From Deltaproteobacteria bacterium (lineage in GTDB: Bacteria; Desulfobacterota; Desulfuromonadia; Desulfuromonadales; BM103), in NCBI GenBank assembly GCA_024636215.1, contig JAGXHL010000039.1, forward strand, positions 1 to 62,474: a stretch of 62,474 bases of DNA. Direction: 5' to 3'. Shown in pieces: positions 1 through 8,927 of this stretch (position 1 is its first letter; each line of letters begins with the position of its first letter). The notes beneath the pieces are model-generated. The model saw nothing but the letters and a program-made list of their open reading frames with translations, was not told the origin of the DNA and did not search any database. Position numbers and translations under genes: made by a program.

Positions 1-1
1 G

Positions 2-556
2 CAGCCTACTTGGGACCAGGCTGTCACTATCCAGGCTTCTATGTTCGATGCGGTAGGTAAGGCAGGCGGTTTGTCGGTTCAGCTGGTGTTTTTTCGAGGC
101 ATTAATGAATGCCGGGCTTCGAAATGGGTCATTAATGCTGCTGCACTGCGTGATCTGATGCTCGGGATCCGATGTCTGGGTGGACAAACACAGATTGCCA
201 AAATTCTTGATCACGCTAACCGTGAAACAACTGCAGCAAAGGTCTCTGCACTGGTTTTTATCGGCGATGCCATCGAGGAGGATATCCACTTGCTCTGCCA
301 AAAAGCGGGAGAACTCGGCATAAAAGGAGTGCGCTGCTTTTTCTTTCAGGATGGGCACGATGTCGAGGTCGAAAAGGGCTTCCGGGAAATGGCCCGGCTT
401 ACTGGCGGAGCCTATTTCAGACTTGGATCTGATTCGGCAAAACAACTCGCCGAACTGCTTGGTGCGGTTGCCGTATATGCGAGAGGAGGTTTGAAAGCAC
501 TTTCAAACAGTGACAGACGAGAGGCCCGCTTACTCCTTGATCAAATGAAGAAATAA
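2..556 (+). CDS. VWA-like protein, 5' end outside the window
   Basis: The reading frame is open to the left edge, so the start lies upstream. The visible part (about 184 residues) has an alternating beta/alpha pattern (SVQLVFFRG, VSALVFIGDAIEE, VRCFFFQDG) and ends in a helical tail, like the back half of a von Willebrand factor A fold; the metal-binding DxSxS segment would lie outside the window. It sits 28 bp before a J-domain membrane protein, so the two are probably co-transcribed. The family call rests on fold-like patterning only and no function is assigned. Confidence 0.6.
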   Translation, partial: QPTWDQAVTIQASMFDAVGKAGGLSVQLVFFRGINECRASKWVINAAALRDLMLGIRCLGGQTQIAKILDHANRETTAAKVSALVFIGDAIEEDIHLLCQKAGELGIKGVRCFFFQDGHDVEVEKGFREMARLTGGAYFRLGSDSAKQLAELLGAVAVYARGGLKALSNSDRREARLLLDQMKK

Positions 557-584
557 TTTTCCTCCTTTTTCGTCTGGAAAACGC

Positions 585-1271
585 ATGGTTCTGTATCTTT
601 TTTTTCTGTTATTTGCGGTGACCGGTCTTGTCTGGTTGATGACTATGCCAGCCAAGCAAAGGGCTGCTGTTTTGTCGTCTGCCGGGCCGGTACTTGTCGT
701 CGTGGCAGGGGGGGTGCTGACTCTGTTACGACGTGGGGTCTTTGGGATTCCGCTGATTTTCATTGGAGTTTCATGGTGGCGGCGAAATCGTTCACAACGA
801 CCAATCAGCTCTGCTGAGGGACAAAAATCGACGGTCCGATCGGCACACCTTGAGATGGAACTGGATCACGATACCGGGGACATGGATGGCACTATATTGA
901 CAGGTCGATTGCAAGGTGTTCAGCTGTCGTCACTGAGCAAAGAGGAGCTCATGTCGCTCCACCTTGATTTTCGTTCCGACCCGGACAGTCTCTCACTGCT
1001 TGAATCCTTTCTGGATCGAACCTATCCCGATTGGCGCGATCGCGCTGATTCCGATGCTTCCAGTCACCAGAATGATCCATCAGGTTTTGACACTATGACC
1101 AGGCAGGAAGCCTATCAGATACTCGGTCTTGAGCCAGATGCTTCGCAGGAAGAAATCCACCAGGCATGGAGACGACTCATAAAAGGGGTTCATCCTGATA
1201 GCGGAGGCTCGGCTTTTCTGGCCAGAAAAATTAATGCTGCCAGGGATATGCTTTTGGATCCGGAAACATAA
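585..1271 (+). CDS. Membrane-anchored J-domain (DnaJ-like) protein
   Basis: 228 residues. Two hydrophobic stretches near residues 1-20 and 28-60 suggest N-terminal membrane anchoring. The last 60 residues form a J domain (YQILGLEPDASQEEIHQAWR, then HPD in KGVHPDSGG), the part that stimulates DnaK ATPase. The J domain is C-terminal and there is no G/F or zinc-finger region, so this is a specialised co-chaperone (DjlA/Tim14-like layout) rather than DnaJ. The client is unknown. It lies directly after the VWA-like gene. Confidence 0.8.
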   Translation: MVLYLFFLLFAVTGLVWLMTMPAKQRAAVLSSAGPVLVVVAGGVLTLLRRGVFGIPLIFIGVSWWRRNRSQRPISSAEGQKSTVRSAHLEMELDHDTGDMDGTILTGRLQGVQLSSLSKEELMSLHLDFRSDPDSLSLLESFLDRTYPDWRDRADSDASSHQNDPSGFDTMTRQEAYQILGLEPDASQEEIHQAWRRLIKGVHPDSGGSAFLARKINAARDMLLDPET

Positions 1272-1455
1272 ATATTCGCCGTCTTCGTCCTGGTTTATGT
1301 GGGGTGTCTTCAAAGGCACGCGCTTGCCTTTTTTAGAATCGCAGTTCCGCCTTGACAATTTGATGAAGTAATATCGTGGAGTACGTTGATTTGTTCCATT
1401 TTCCCCTTTTACAAAAAACACGGATAACGCTGATATTCAGAAGGTTCGGGTAGAG

Positions 1456-2229
1456 GTGAAACGGATGGGATGGCTTCTGAAATACGCGCTTAAACTGCTC
1501 GCCGGGCTGATTCTGGTTACCGTTGCTCTGGCTACTTGGGTTTTCTACGATCTACCTGATATCACGCCACTCAAAAGCCCCAATACCACCCTGACCATCG
1601 AGGTTCCTGATTGGGATGGGATGATGCACCCCTTTATGGTCGGGCCCAAAAACCCGCACTGGACTTCACTTGGCAACATCCCGGATACGCTGAGATGGGC
1701 GGTGATTGTCGCTGAAGATGCCAACTTCTACGATCACGGCGGCATTGATGTGACTGCATTGAAGGAAGCGATTAAGTATGATCTGAAGCATAAGCGTATG
1801 GTCCTGGGCGCTTCGACCATTACCCAGCAGCTGGCCAAGAACCTGTTTCTGTCCCGGGATAAATCAATTCGCCGCAAACTGCGGGAAATGCTGTTAGCGC
1901 AGCGTCTCGAGAGTGAACTGACCAAGGATCGGATTCTGGAGCTCTACATGAATCTGGTCGAGCTTGGACCTCTGGTTTATAGCGTCGGGCATGGCGCCCG
2001 CTACCATTTCGATAAGCCGGTTTCACTGCTGACCCCGGCCGAAGCAACTTTTCTCGTCGCAATGCTGCCTGGTCCGCGCGTGGCATACAACCCGGTGACC
2101 AGGGCCAACAAGGTTCGCCAGCGTGCAGCCCGACTGCTTAAGCTACTCGGTCTGCGTGGCATCCTCAGCGAAGCCGAGATCGCCAACGCGCTGGTTCAAC
2201 TTGGTCGTCTTGGTGGGGAACGGAATTAG
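1456..2229 (+). CDS. mtgA: Monofunctional biosynthetic peptidoglycan transglycosylase
   Basis: 257 residues, typical length for MtgA. An N-terminal membrane helix (about residues 8-30) is followed by a GT51 domain. Visible motifs are the catalytic-Glu motif EDANFYDHGG (Glu at residue 87), GASTITQQLAKN, RRKLREM and ELYMNLVELG. It polymerises lipid II into glycan strands on the periplasmic face. There is no transpeptidase domain, so it is not a bifunctional PBP. It is followed by a 300-bp spacer containing a 169-bp palindromic repeat. Confidence 0.95.
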   Translation: MKRMGWLLKYALKLLAGLILVTVALATWVFYDLPDITPLKSPNTTLTIEVPDWDGMMHPFMVGPKNPHWTSLGNIPDTLRWAVIVAEDANFYDHGGIDVTALKEAIKYDLKHKRMVLGASTITQQLAKNLFLSRDKSIRRKLREMLLAQRLESELTKDRILELYMNLVELGPLVYSVGHGARYHFDKPVSLLTPAEATFLVAMLPGPRVAYNPVTRANKVRQRAARLLKLLGLRGILSEAEIANALVQLGRLGGERN

Positions 2230-2329
2230 AATTGCGATCAATCAAGTTTAAATGTTCACAATCTCAGTCCCGGAGGCTTCATTGTTTGAAGTCGAAGCAC
2301 AAATTGGCTAGTATGGGTTTGAAAAGAGC

Positions 2330-2498
2330 CTAGCAGTCTGTCGGACTATACGGGCCGAAACGAAAATTTGGATGTTTGAGAACAGATTTTAGCTCATTTG
2401 CAGGTTCATAGCCGTAGCTATGGACCAAAGAGGAGCTGAAATATGGGCCAAACAGCCGAATTTGCAGCCGGCTCATGGATAGTCCGACAGCCTGCTAG
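2330..2498 (+). repeat. 169-bp palindromic dispersed repeat, copy A
   Basis: Full-length imperfect palindrome. It begins CTAGCAGTCTGTCGGACTAT and ends ATAGTCCGACAGCCTGCTAG. The centre CATAGC-CGTA-GCTATG is a tight hairpin, and the intervening arms also pair. Copies with the same length occur at 7930-8098 (same orientation) and 23895-24063 (reversed), with a decayed one near 42879-42957. It codes for nothing recognisable. It resembles a MITE/REP-class element or a long structured 3'-UTR element. Confidence 0.9.
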
Positions 2499-2536
2499 AC
2501 ATAACAACCAAACCTTAACGATTGGCTCGAGAATCT

Positions 2537-3865
2537 ATGACTCCCTATAGTTCAATCCTGATTGAGATCGCGCTTCCTGTTCTGTTGATGCTCGGCGTGG
2601 AGCGTTTTGCTGTAATTTGGTTGCTGCGCACCCCTCAACAGATCGCATGGGTTCGCAGCCACTCCTGGCTGCATCCCAACGCCATCAGCCGGGCTCGATA
2701 TCCCATGGGAGTGATCTCGGTGGTCTTGCTGCACATGGGCTACCCGCGGCTTTGTTTTCTCTTCTTCACCTTCTGGATGATCACCGATATAACCGATGGT
2801 GATATTGCCCGCAAGTGCGATCTGAACACAGAGGAGGGCGAGTCAATTGATCCCTTCTCCGATAAACTGATGTACTCTCCCATGCTGATTTACCTGGCAT
2901 GGCGAGGGTGGTTGGACCCTTTGCTGGTCTTTCTGTTCCTGGCCTTCGATGTCACCGGTCAGATCTCCAGACGTTTCACAAAGCTCAAGGCTGCCAACCT
3001 GTTTGGTAAAGCCAAGACATTTCTTGTGGTCGTGCTCCTGATTGTCGTCGGCCTGGTTTGGATTTATGGGCCGCTGCCGTTTTTGGGTCGCACTATTCAG
3101 CCGCTTTTGGCGATTTGCATGGGACTTTCTTTTTGTTCTATGGCCTTCAAGCTCGTTCCTAATTACTGGTATGCAAACGTTCTGAGCATCATGAATCTGC
3201 TGTGCGGGCTTGCTGGTTGCTGGGTGGTGCTCGCCGGCCATCCCTTGGCCTATGCCTTTGGACTGGTGTTTCTTGGACAATTTCTCGATCTCTTCGACGG
3301 TCGAGCCGCAGAACGTTGGGGCTCTACCCCTAAGGGAGAATTGTTCGACGATGTGGCCGACGGCACGAGTTTTGGACTCACCACGGGGCTGATCGCCGCG
3401 GCATCGTTTTCGCACCGGTGGGTTGGAATAGTCCTGGCATGTCTGTACGTTGCCGCGACGGTCTATCGCCTGATTCGCTTTGTCGTTGAGAAGAGAAAGC
3501 AGGGCATTCTGGGCGGGGTGACCACCTTTTCAGGGCTGCCGTCACCGGCCGCTGCGCTGATGGTGGGCAGCACTTGTGTATTAATTGCCAGCGATGTGAC
3601 CAGTGGGATAATCATTGCAGTCACCGCTCTGTTGATGGTCTCCCGCGTGCCTTATGCTCACTTTGGTCGCTCCATACAACCTAAAATTCCCAAAGTCGTA
3701 CGGGTGCTTGTCCTTGGTGTGTTTCTCTTCCTTTTGGCCTTAGGCGTCCATCGTGATCAGTATACCGTGCCTCTCCTCATCGTCTTTGTCACAGCAGCGG
3801 GTTATATGATCTCCCCACTGTTTGGGCTCCTGGTCAAGAAACAGAGCCATAGCACGAAAACATGA
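2537..3865 (+). CDS. Tandem CDP-alcohol phosphatidyltransferase (two catalytic domains)
   Basis: Start taken at the ATG at 2537; a TTG 15 bp upstream in frame is possible. 442 residues with many membrane segments. A complete CDP-alcohol phosphotransferase motif, D-x2-D-G-x2-A-R-x8-G-x3-D-x3-D, starts near residue 84 (DITDGDIAR ... GESIDPFSD). A second starts near residue 251 (DLFDGRAAE ... GELFDDVAD) after an NLLCG segment, with Glu where Arg is usual. These enzymes swap CMP on CDP-diacylglycerol for an alcohol. Two such domains in one chain is unusual; the lipid made cannot be read from sequence. Confidence 0.8.
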   Translation: MTPYSSILIEIALPVLLMLGVERFAVIWLLRTPQQIAWVRSHSWLHPNAISRARYPMGVISVVLLHMGYPRLCFLFFTFWMITDITDGDIARKCDLNTEEGESIDPFSDKLMYSPMLIYLAWRGWLDPLLVFLFLAFDVTGQISRRFTKLKAANLFGKAKTFLVVVLLIVVGLVWIYGPLPFLGRTIQPLLAICMGLSFCSMAFKLVPNYWYANVLSIMNLLCGLAGCWVVLAGHPLAYAFGLVFLGQFLDLFDGRAAERWGSTPKGELFDDVADGTSFGLTTGLIAAASFSHRWVGIVLACLYVAATVYRLIRFVVEKRKQGILGGVTTFSGLPSPAAALMVGSTCVLIASDVTSGIIIAVTALLMVSRVPYAHFGRSIQPKIPKVVRVLVLGVFLFLLALGVHRDQYTVPLLIVFVTAAGYMISPLFGLLVKKQSHSTKT

Positions 3866-3915
3866 TAAAAGAGCAAGGCATGCGTTGACGCACAGGTTCC
3901 CGGACGTCACAAAGG

Positions 3916-4002
3916 TACCTGGACGTCAAGGCGGATCTTTTCGTGGCCATGCCGAATCACATCCATGGGATCATCGTGATTTTTGGTAGGGGCAATTCAT
4001 GA
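3916..4002 (+). pseudogene. REP-associated (Y1/HUH) transposase fragment
   Basis: A short open stretch encodes VAMPNHIHGIIVI. The MPNHxHxxI block is the HUH histidine motif of RAYT/Y1 transposases (IS200-like, REP-associated). Nothing upstream continues the family and the frame ends inside the REP palindrome that follows, so this is a decayed remnant of about 28 codons. Confidence 0.75.
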
Positions 4003-4009
4003 ATTGCCC
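3990..4009. repeat. REP palindrome at the end of the transposase remnant
   Basis: A perfect 20-bp palindrome (GGGCAATTC-AT-GAATTGCCC) of the kind left by REP/RAYT elements. It supplies the stop of the transposase remnant on the plus strand, and its right edge supplies the TAA of the receiver gene on the minus strand. The last residues of that receiver therefore read REP-derived DNA. Confidence 0.75.
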
Positions 4010-4456
4010 TTACGGGGTCGTTGCAAACATCGGGGTGGGGGTTCCCAGCCCGGTTCTGGTCAGGGTGTAGGGGCGCTCTTTTTTGGCCAGCCATGCCTGA
4101 TGTGCCTTGAGAACAATCTGCGGCAGGTCCTTAAAGGTTTTTTCCGTTTTTACGATATGTGCTGTAGCGCCGGCCTGCATAGAACGCATCGCAGCCTCTT
4201 CGCTATCAAGCCCGGTCAGGATGATAATCGGCAGAGCAGGATACTCTTCGAGAAGTTCAGTCCCACAGCCGTCCGGAAGTCTCAGGTCGACGATAGCAAT
4301 ATCAGGCGTCAACTGTTTCAGATAACGTCGGGCATGAGCCAGTGTTGAGACAGGCAACAGGTTGATCGCACTGTCAAACTTTTTGATACCTCGCTTGATC
4401 AGGGCAACATGCGCAGCATCATCTTCGACAAGCAGAATTGAAAGGGTACGCGGCAT
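4010..4456 (-). CDS. Single-domain response regulator
   Basis: Start chosen at the ATG with a strong ribosome site (AGGAGGAAGTT-ATG). An in-frame ATG at 4525 also has a purine-rich site and is possible. 148 residues. The receiver has acidic pocket EDD at 11-13, phospho-acceptor Asp57 in VDLRLPDG, Thr in ILTG and Lys in HIVKTE. There is no output domain, so it acts through protein contacts or as a phosphorelay shuttle. It resembles the receivers at 9691 and 16227 (shared LPDG-G, ILTG, IVK-E-T patterns). The C-terminal tail runs into the REP element. Confidence 0.88.
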   Translation of the reverse strand: MPRTLSILLVEDDAAHVALIKRGIKKFDSAINLLPVSTLAHARRYLKQLTPDIAIVDLRLPDGCGTELLEEYPALPIIILTGLDSEEAAMRSMQAGATAHIVKTEKTFKDLPQIVLKAHQAWLAKKERPYTLTRTGLGTPTPMFATTP

Positions 4457-4734
4457 AACTTCCTCCTTGGCATGTAATCCTAATGCGGGTATTTCTGACA
4501 ATTGTCTCTCCGTAGAGTATTTCATTGGTCTTTCCTTGTTAAACTGAATGTTCGTTGCGCCTTTCAAAGATTTTAATCCACGGACCATGCCAGTTTCGAT
4601 ACCCTGTTTACATGCGCACAAAAAACTCGCGATTACAGTCGCTTATGGGGATACTTTGCTGACAGTGTGTTTTGGTAATGAAGTGCCCAGGTGGGGTATG
4701 GGACAGAAATGTGGCGTTCTTGCGGGGCGCCTGT

Positions 4735-4766
4735 TGTGGCATCTTCAAACTGTGGCATCTTCAAAC
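4735..4766. repeat. 16-bp tandem duplication in a 445-bp spacer
   Basis: The unit TGTGGCATCTTCAAAC is repeated twice without a gap. It lies in the spacer 4457-4901 between two minus-strand genes. I see no gene, RNA or clear terminator in the rest of that spacer. Confidence 0.85.
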
Positions 4767-4901
4767 AGCCGGCAGGCAAATGGGAGCCCAACACGATTCC
4801 TGGATGACCTGTGTGCCGCGCAGCGGATTGGAACTTTGCCGGAACCACTGAGCTGGGAGAAGCCTGACTGAGGCTGTCTCAACAAACAATCAAGCGCAAC
4901 C

Positions 4902-7208
4902 TTAAGCTTGATCTTCAGTCGCCGGTCCGGCAGCAACAAGAGCCTTCGGCAGGGTAAAGTTAAAGCACGATCCTGCTCCGCAAGGGTTTGCTTCGACCCA
5001 GATCCTGCCCTCATACAATTCGACGACGCGTTTGGCCAGAGCGAGACCGAGCCCCGTCCCTTCGCTCTGCGGATCGAGCTTTTCGAAAAGGCTGAAGATC
5101 TTGTCGTGAAAACGTGGCGCGATGCCTATGCCGTTGTCGCACACAGAGAAGACCATCTCTTTATCGCGAAGCTGGCTAACGATATCAATTCTGGGCGCAG
5201 TCTGCTCTCCCATGTATTTGATCGCGTTGCCGAGCAGATTCTCCCAGATCTGGACCAGGCGCAGGCGATCGCCTTCGAGCATGATCGGTGCTTCTTGAAA
5301 GGCAATTTCGACCTGGGTGTCGCTGATGTCCCCGGCCAAGGTATCCAGAGCCTCTTCCACACCTTCCCGGAAGCTGAAACGCTCAGAAGGGGCGACAACG
5401 CGACCAACCCGGGACATTTCGAGCAGGTCGCGCAGAAGTCGACCCATCTTGTCGGCGGCATTGTGCATGAAGTGCAAATCCTCTTTGATCTGATCCGTAT
5501 CCCCCTGGTCCAGGTTCTGCTCGAACATGCCCAGGAAGGTCTTCAGGGTCACCAGGGGGCTTTTAAGGTCATGTGAAACTGTGTAGAGGAAACGTTCGAG
5601 TTCGAGGTTCTTGTCACGCAGTTCATGCTCCATGCGTATCCGGTCAGTGATGTCCGCGTAAATCCCCAGAATGCCGGACGCCTCGCCGGTCGCGTCATAG
5701 AGCGGTACCTTGCTGATCAGGAAGCTGGCCTGTCTGCCGTCCCCCAGGTGCAGGGTCTTCTCGAAATCGAACAGAGCCTGATGATTGCTCATGACATTGT
5801 GATCACATTCTCTGAGATATTCCGATTCAGCCGGTGTCCAGGGAAGGTCAAAGTCGGTTTTGCCGATGATCTCATCCGGAGTGGCGACCCCGGCAATCAG
5901 GGCAAACTGTTTGTTACATCCGCGGTAGTGCGAATTGAGGTCTTTCCAGAAGACGCCCATGGGAATGTGGTCGATGAAGCTGCGCAGCAGGTTGCGCTGC
6001 TCGCCGAGTTGCAGCTCCTTCTGCTTGATATCGCTGATATCGCTGATCACTCCGATCAACGACTGGAACCGGCCATCGGCAGTTTCAAGCCGTTTTCCGG
6101 TCAGATAGCCCCAGAAGGAACTGCCGTCAGCACGAACATAGCAGCGTTCAACCGAAACCTTATTAAGCTCGCCCGCAACCAGCTTGTGCATCAAATCAGT
6201 GCCGATCGGTTTCTCATCAAGATGAAGATGGCTGCTATAGGAAGAACCTGTCAGTCCTTCCAGTGAGCAGCCGAACATTTCGGCCATCCGCTGGTTGGCG
6301 AGGGTGATTCTGCCGTGCAAATCGACCATGATGATGCCTGATTGCGAAGTATCGAAGATCGCCTGCAGGGTCGCTTCCCGTTCCCGCAATGAGGTTTCGG
6401 CCTGCTTGCGTGCGGAAATGTCACGGACCACGCTGAGGACTCCTGTCAACCAGCCGGTTTCGAGATTGATCGGGTTGACCGTGATTTCGGCCCAGAACAG
6501 CTCGCCGTCCTTGCGACGCATCTGCGTTTCAAAATAGTACTTCCCCTCGAGGTGCAACGCCTCCCCGCTTTGCGACCCCCAGGTTTCGTAAGCAGTCTGG
6601 TCTTTATGCAGAATGCTGGTGTTCTGGCCGATTAATTCCTCCGGTAGATAGCCAAAGATCTTTGCTACGGCTGTGTTGGCCAGCATGATCGTACGATCTT
6701 CCGGCTGAATAACGAAGACCGCCTGGTCCATGCTGGAAAAAACTGTCTTTAGCAGATGGTAGGTATTTTCAAGGTCCTCTTCAAGCAGGGCTTTTTCTGA
6801 ATCGTCGACAAAAAACCCGATCGAACCATAAATGTGTCCGGCCGGGTCTCGCATCGGGGAGGTCGATAACACGACATCGATTAACTGGCCCTTTTTATTT
6901 TTTCTGCGGCATTTGAGCGCCAGACGCACGCCGCCATTCAGTTCTTCGGCATAAAAATCTCGGAATTCAGCCCGCTCTGCTTCGGGAACAATGGGCAGGA
7001 ACTGACCTTGGACCTCTTCGAAAGACCAGCCGAAAAGTGTCTGGGCAGCGTCATTCCAGTAGATCACCTCCGCCTCGGTATTCAAAGCAATGACCGCCAT
7101 GGAAAGATTATTAAAGACCTCCTCTGCGCTGAATGAAGGCGGTCTCACGATTTTCTGGGTCAAATCATCGCTCCGATCGTTCCGAGGCGGTTGTTTGTCC
7201 ATGCTCAT
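4902..7208 (-). CDS. Cytoplasmic sensor histidine kinase with four PAS domains
   Basis: 768 residues without membrane helices. Four PAS domains span roughly 25-140, 145-265, 272-395 and 400-525, the last carrying the FWKDLNSHYRGCN pattern. A HisKA domain follows with phospho-acceptor His546 in YTVSHDLKSP, then HATPase_c with N box (ENLLGNAIKY), G1 (DNGIGIAP), F and G2 (GTGLGLALAK) boxes. It should autophosphorylate in response to an internal signal. The C-terminal half closely resembles the kinase at 19597-22206 (same SHDLKSP and LFEKLDPQSEGTGLGLA), so they are paralogues. Likely partners are the single-domain receivers on either side. Confidence 0.93.
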   Translation of the reverse strand: MSMDKQPPRNDRSDDLTQKIVRPPSFSAEEVFNNLSMAVIALNTEAEVIYWNDAAQTLFGWSFEEVQGQFLPIVPEAERAEFRDFYAEELNGGVRLALKCRRKNKKGQLIDVVLSTSPMRDPAGHIYGSIGFFVDDSEKALLEEDLENTYHLLKTVFSSMDQAVFVIQPEDRTIMLANTAVAKIFGYLPEELIGQNTSILHKDQTAYETWGSQSGEALHLEGKYYFETQMRRKDGELFWAEITVNPINLETGWLTGVLSVVRDISARKQAETSLREREATLQAIFDTSQSGIIMVDLHGRITLANQRMAEMFGCSLEGLTGSSYSSHLHLDEKPIGTDLMHKLVAGELNKVSVERCYVRADGSSFWGYLTGKRLETADGRFQSLIGVISDISDIKQKELQLGEQRNLLRSFIDHIPMGVFWKDLNSHYRGCNKQFALIAGVATPDEIIGKTDFDLPWTPAESEYLRECDHNVMSNHQALFDFEKTLHLGDGRQASFLISKVPLYDATGEASGILGIYADITDRIRMEHELRDKNLELERFLYTVSHDLKSPLVTLKTFLGMFEQNLDQGDTDQIKEDLHFMHNAADKMGRLLRDLLEMSRVGRVVAPSERFSFREGVEEALDTLAGDISDTQVEIAFQEAPIMLEGDRLRLVQIWENLLGNAIKYMGEQTAPRIDIVSQLRDKEMVFSVCDNGIGIAPRFHDKIFSLFEKLDPQSEGTGLGLALAKRVVELYEGRIWVEANPCGAGSCFNFTLPKALVAAGPATEDQA

Positions 7209-7463
7209 AATTCGTCCTGACGTTGGTATAGAAAGTTTATCTGGTTATCCTTTAACCATTTAACAGGGATGAAGGGGATGAAAGGGATAAAATGCCGATT
7301 CATTGATAATGGTGTGTCACCTGGATCCCCTTTATCCCTGTAAATTATTTTGCCCTTTAGCGCCCTGATACCAACTGGAGCAAAGTGCATTAGCAAAAAA
7401 GTTTATTTGACAAAAACAACAGATCCACAGAGGATTGTTTTATTGGAGCGTGTAGAAATGTTC

Positions 7464-7494
7464 TTGCCATTATTTTAAAACTATTATGTATACT
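7464..7494 (+). promoter_or_regulatory. Possible promoter of the Rcp1-like receiver
   Basis: TTGCCA at 7464-7469 and TATACT at 7489-7494 with a long 19-bp spacer. Transcription would start only a few bases before the ATG at 7505, and no Shine-Dalgarno is visible, so the mRNA could be leaderless. Weak prediction. Confidence 0.3.
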
Positions 7495-7504
7495 GTATAA
7501 CGAC

Positions 7505-7933
7505 ATGACAGATTATAACTATCACATTCTTCTGGTCGAAGACGATGCGTCCCACACGGAACTGATCAAGCGCTGTTTCGAGCGTGTCCCCCTGCAAACC
7601 ACCATACACTGCCTTGCAGATGGTGAACAGGCTTTAAGGCACATCCTCTATCCTCTCCGGGACAGCCAGGAACCAGCGCTGGAGTACGACCTGATCATCC
7701 TCGACCAGCGCCTGCCGAAGGTGAACGGTCTGGAGGTGTTGAAAACCCTGAATGAGCAGGGGCTGACAGCGAAGAAACCGGTCGTGATCTTTTCAACCTC
7801 TTCTGCCGAGAGCGACTATGATCTTGCCATGAGCCTGGGCGCGCGCGCCTACATCAGCAAGCCGGTCGGCTATCAGGATTTCCTGGCAGCCATTCAGAAG
7901 ATGACGTATTACCTGACCGAGAAAAATCACTAG
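7505..7933 (+). CDS. Rcp1-type single-domain response regulator
   Basis: 142 residues. The receiver has EDD, an extended loop before beta 3, Asp67 in IILDQRLPKVNG, FSTSS and Lys in YISKPV. This is the pattern of receivers that partner PAS/GAF kinases such as cyanobacterial Rcp1. There is no output domain. It lies divergent to the four-PAS kinase, its likely partner. Its TAG stop is the first codon of a 169-bp palindromic repeat. Confidence 0.9.
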   Translation: MTDYNYHILLVEDDASHTELIKRCFERVPLQTTIHCLADGEQALRHILYPLRDSQEPALEYDLIILDQRLPKVNGLEVLKTLNEQGLTAKKPVVIFSTSSAESDYDLAMSLGARAYISKPVGYQDFLAAIQKMTYYLTEKNH

Positions 7934-8098
7934 CAGACTGTCTGAATATACGGGCCGAAGCGAAAATTTGGATGTTCGAGAACAGATTTTAGCTCATTTG
8001 CAGGTTCATAGCCGTAGCTATGGACCAAAAAGGAGCTGAAATATGGGCCAAACAGCCAGATTTGCAGCCGGCTCATGAATAGTCCTACAGCCTGCTAG
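7930..8098 (+). repeat. 169-bp palindromic dispersed repeat, copy B
   Basis: Same length, orientation and ends (CTAGCAG ... CTGCTAG) as copy A, with a handful of substitutions. The TAG at its left edge is the stop codon of the upstream receiver gene. Confidence 0.9.
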
Positions 8099-8101
8099 CG
8101 C

Positions 8102-8146
8102 ATAGCCACACATCCCCATAGCCACACATCCCCATAGCCACACATC
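8102..8146. repeat. 16-bp tandem repeat, about 2.8 copies
   Basis: The unit ATAGCCACACATCCCC is repeated directly after the 169-bp element. The rest of the spacer 8147-8405 shows no gene, only a weak sigma-54-like site. Confidence 0.85.
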
Positions 8147-8318
8147 TGTGGGGGCCAAGGTTGTGGCACTCCGCACACAACAGCTCGTCTCAGCAAATTC
8201 CTTTGCCTTAACGACTAATCCCTTCTGAATTTTAGTAAATCGCCAAAAACTTGAAATTGCTCGGGAAATTGAGACCTCTCACCAGGGGAATCCAAGTGTG
8301 GTTGGCGCCGTCCCATCC

Positions 8319-8334
8319 TGGCATTAATCTTGTA
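8319..8334 (+). promoter_or_regulatory. Weak sigma-54-like promoter
   Basis: TGGCATTAATCTTGTA has GG and GT ten bases apart where the -24/-12 consensus has GG-N10-GC. It lies about 72 bp before the ferritin-like gene. The -12 mismatch makes it tentative. Confidence 0.25.
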
Positions 8335-8405
8335 CATATCTTATGACAAGCCACGAAGTCTGCTGCCTTTATTCAGATCATAACGCCGGATTCAGAGGAA
8401 ACCCG

Positions 8406-8927
8406 ATGAACTATTACAGACCGACTTTTTACCGTTATCTTAAAGCCTGTGCAGAAATCGAGAAATGCATGACCCTTATTTACGAGCATTTCTCACAGCA
8501 GGAGACCTCAGACGATCGCTTGCAGTCGACCTGGCAGTTGCTGGCCGAAGAAGAACGACAGCATGTTGCACAAGTCGAATTGCTGTACAGCGCTGCACGC
8601 AAGCTCAGGATGAACGAGAAACGGTTCGACTGTGACCAGGCTTTCGAACTGGCAAAAAAGGCAGAGCATTGTCTGAACAAGGCCTTTTCAATGTCATACG
8701 ACCCCATTGCAGCGCTCGGGCTCGCCGTCAGCCTCGCGACATGGATCCACGATCTGCATGCTCAGCAGAGGCGTTCGTTCGAGCAGGACCGGTTCAAGTT
8801 TCTTTTCCATACTCTTGCCTCGGATGATCAGCAACATATCAGCCGGCTTCACACTATCCATAACGAACTGTTCAAAGATGCAGAGAGCCTTCTACCCGGC
8901 AGTTTTGATAATGTGATCAGCTTTTGA
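8406..8927 (+). CDS. Ferritin-like / rubrerythrin-type helical protein
   Basis: Start set at the ATG with AGAGGAAA upstream, giving 173 residues. The protein is mostly helical, with Glu/His patterns typical of a ferritin-like four-helix bundle: AEIEKCMTLIYEHF, then LAEEERQHVAQ, and DDQQHISRLH near the end. The expected ligands (E in helix 1, ExxH in helix 2, DDxxH in helix 4) suggest a di-metal site, but the second ExxH appears as DQQH. There is no rubredoxin domain. It may act in iron or oxidative-stress handling. It sits alone between signalling genes. Confidence 0.6.
   Translation: MNYYRPTFYRYLKACAEIEKCMTLIYEHFSQQETSDDRLQSTWQLLAEEERQHVAQVELLYSAARKLRMNEKRFDCDQAFELAKKAEHCLNKAFSMSYDPIAALGLAVSLATWIHDLHAQQRRSFEQDRFKFLFHTLASDDQQHISRLHTIHNELFKDAESLLPGSFDNVISF

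Noticed and set aside
4670..4720. TGGCGTTCTTGCGG as a sigma-54 promoter for the nearby signalling genes.
   Set aside because: The GG-to-GC distance is too short for the -24/-12 spacing.
7205..7396. Small minus-strand reading frame with a HFIPFIPFIPVK pattern.
   Set aside because: It is a low-complexity translation of a GGGATGAAGGGGATGAAAGG repeat with no ribosome site.
7930..8098. 169-bp palindrome as an integron attC site, since it follows a stop codon.
   Set aside because: No RYYYAAC/GTTRRRY core sites, no integrase gene and the copies flank unrelated housekeeping and signalling genes in both orientations.
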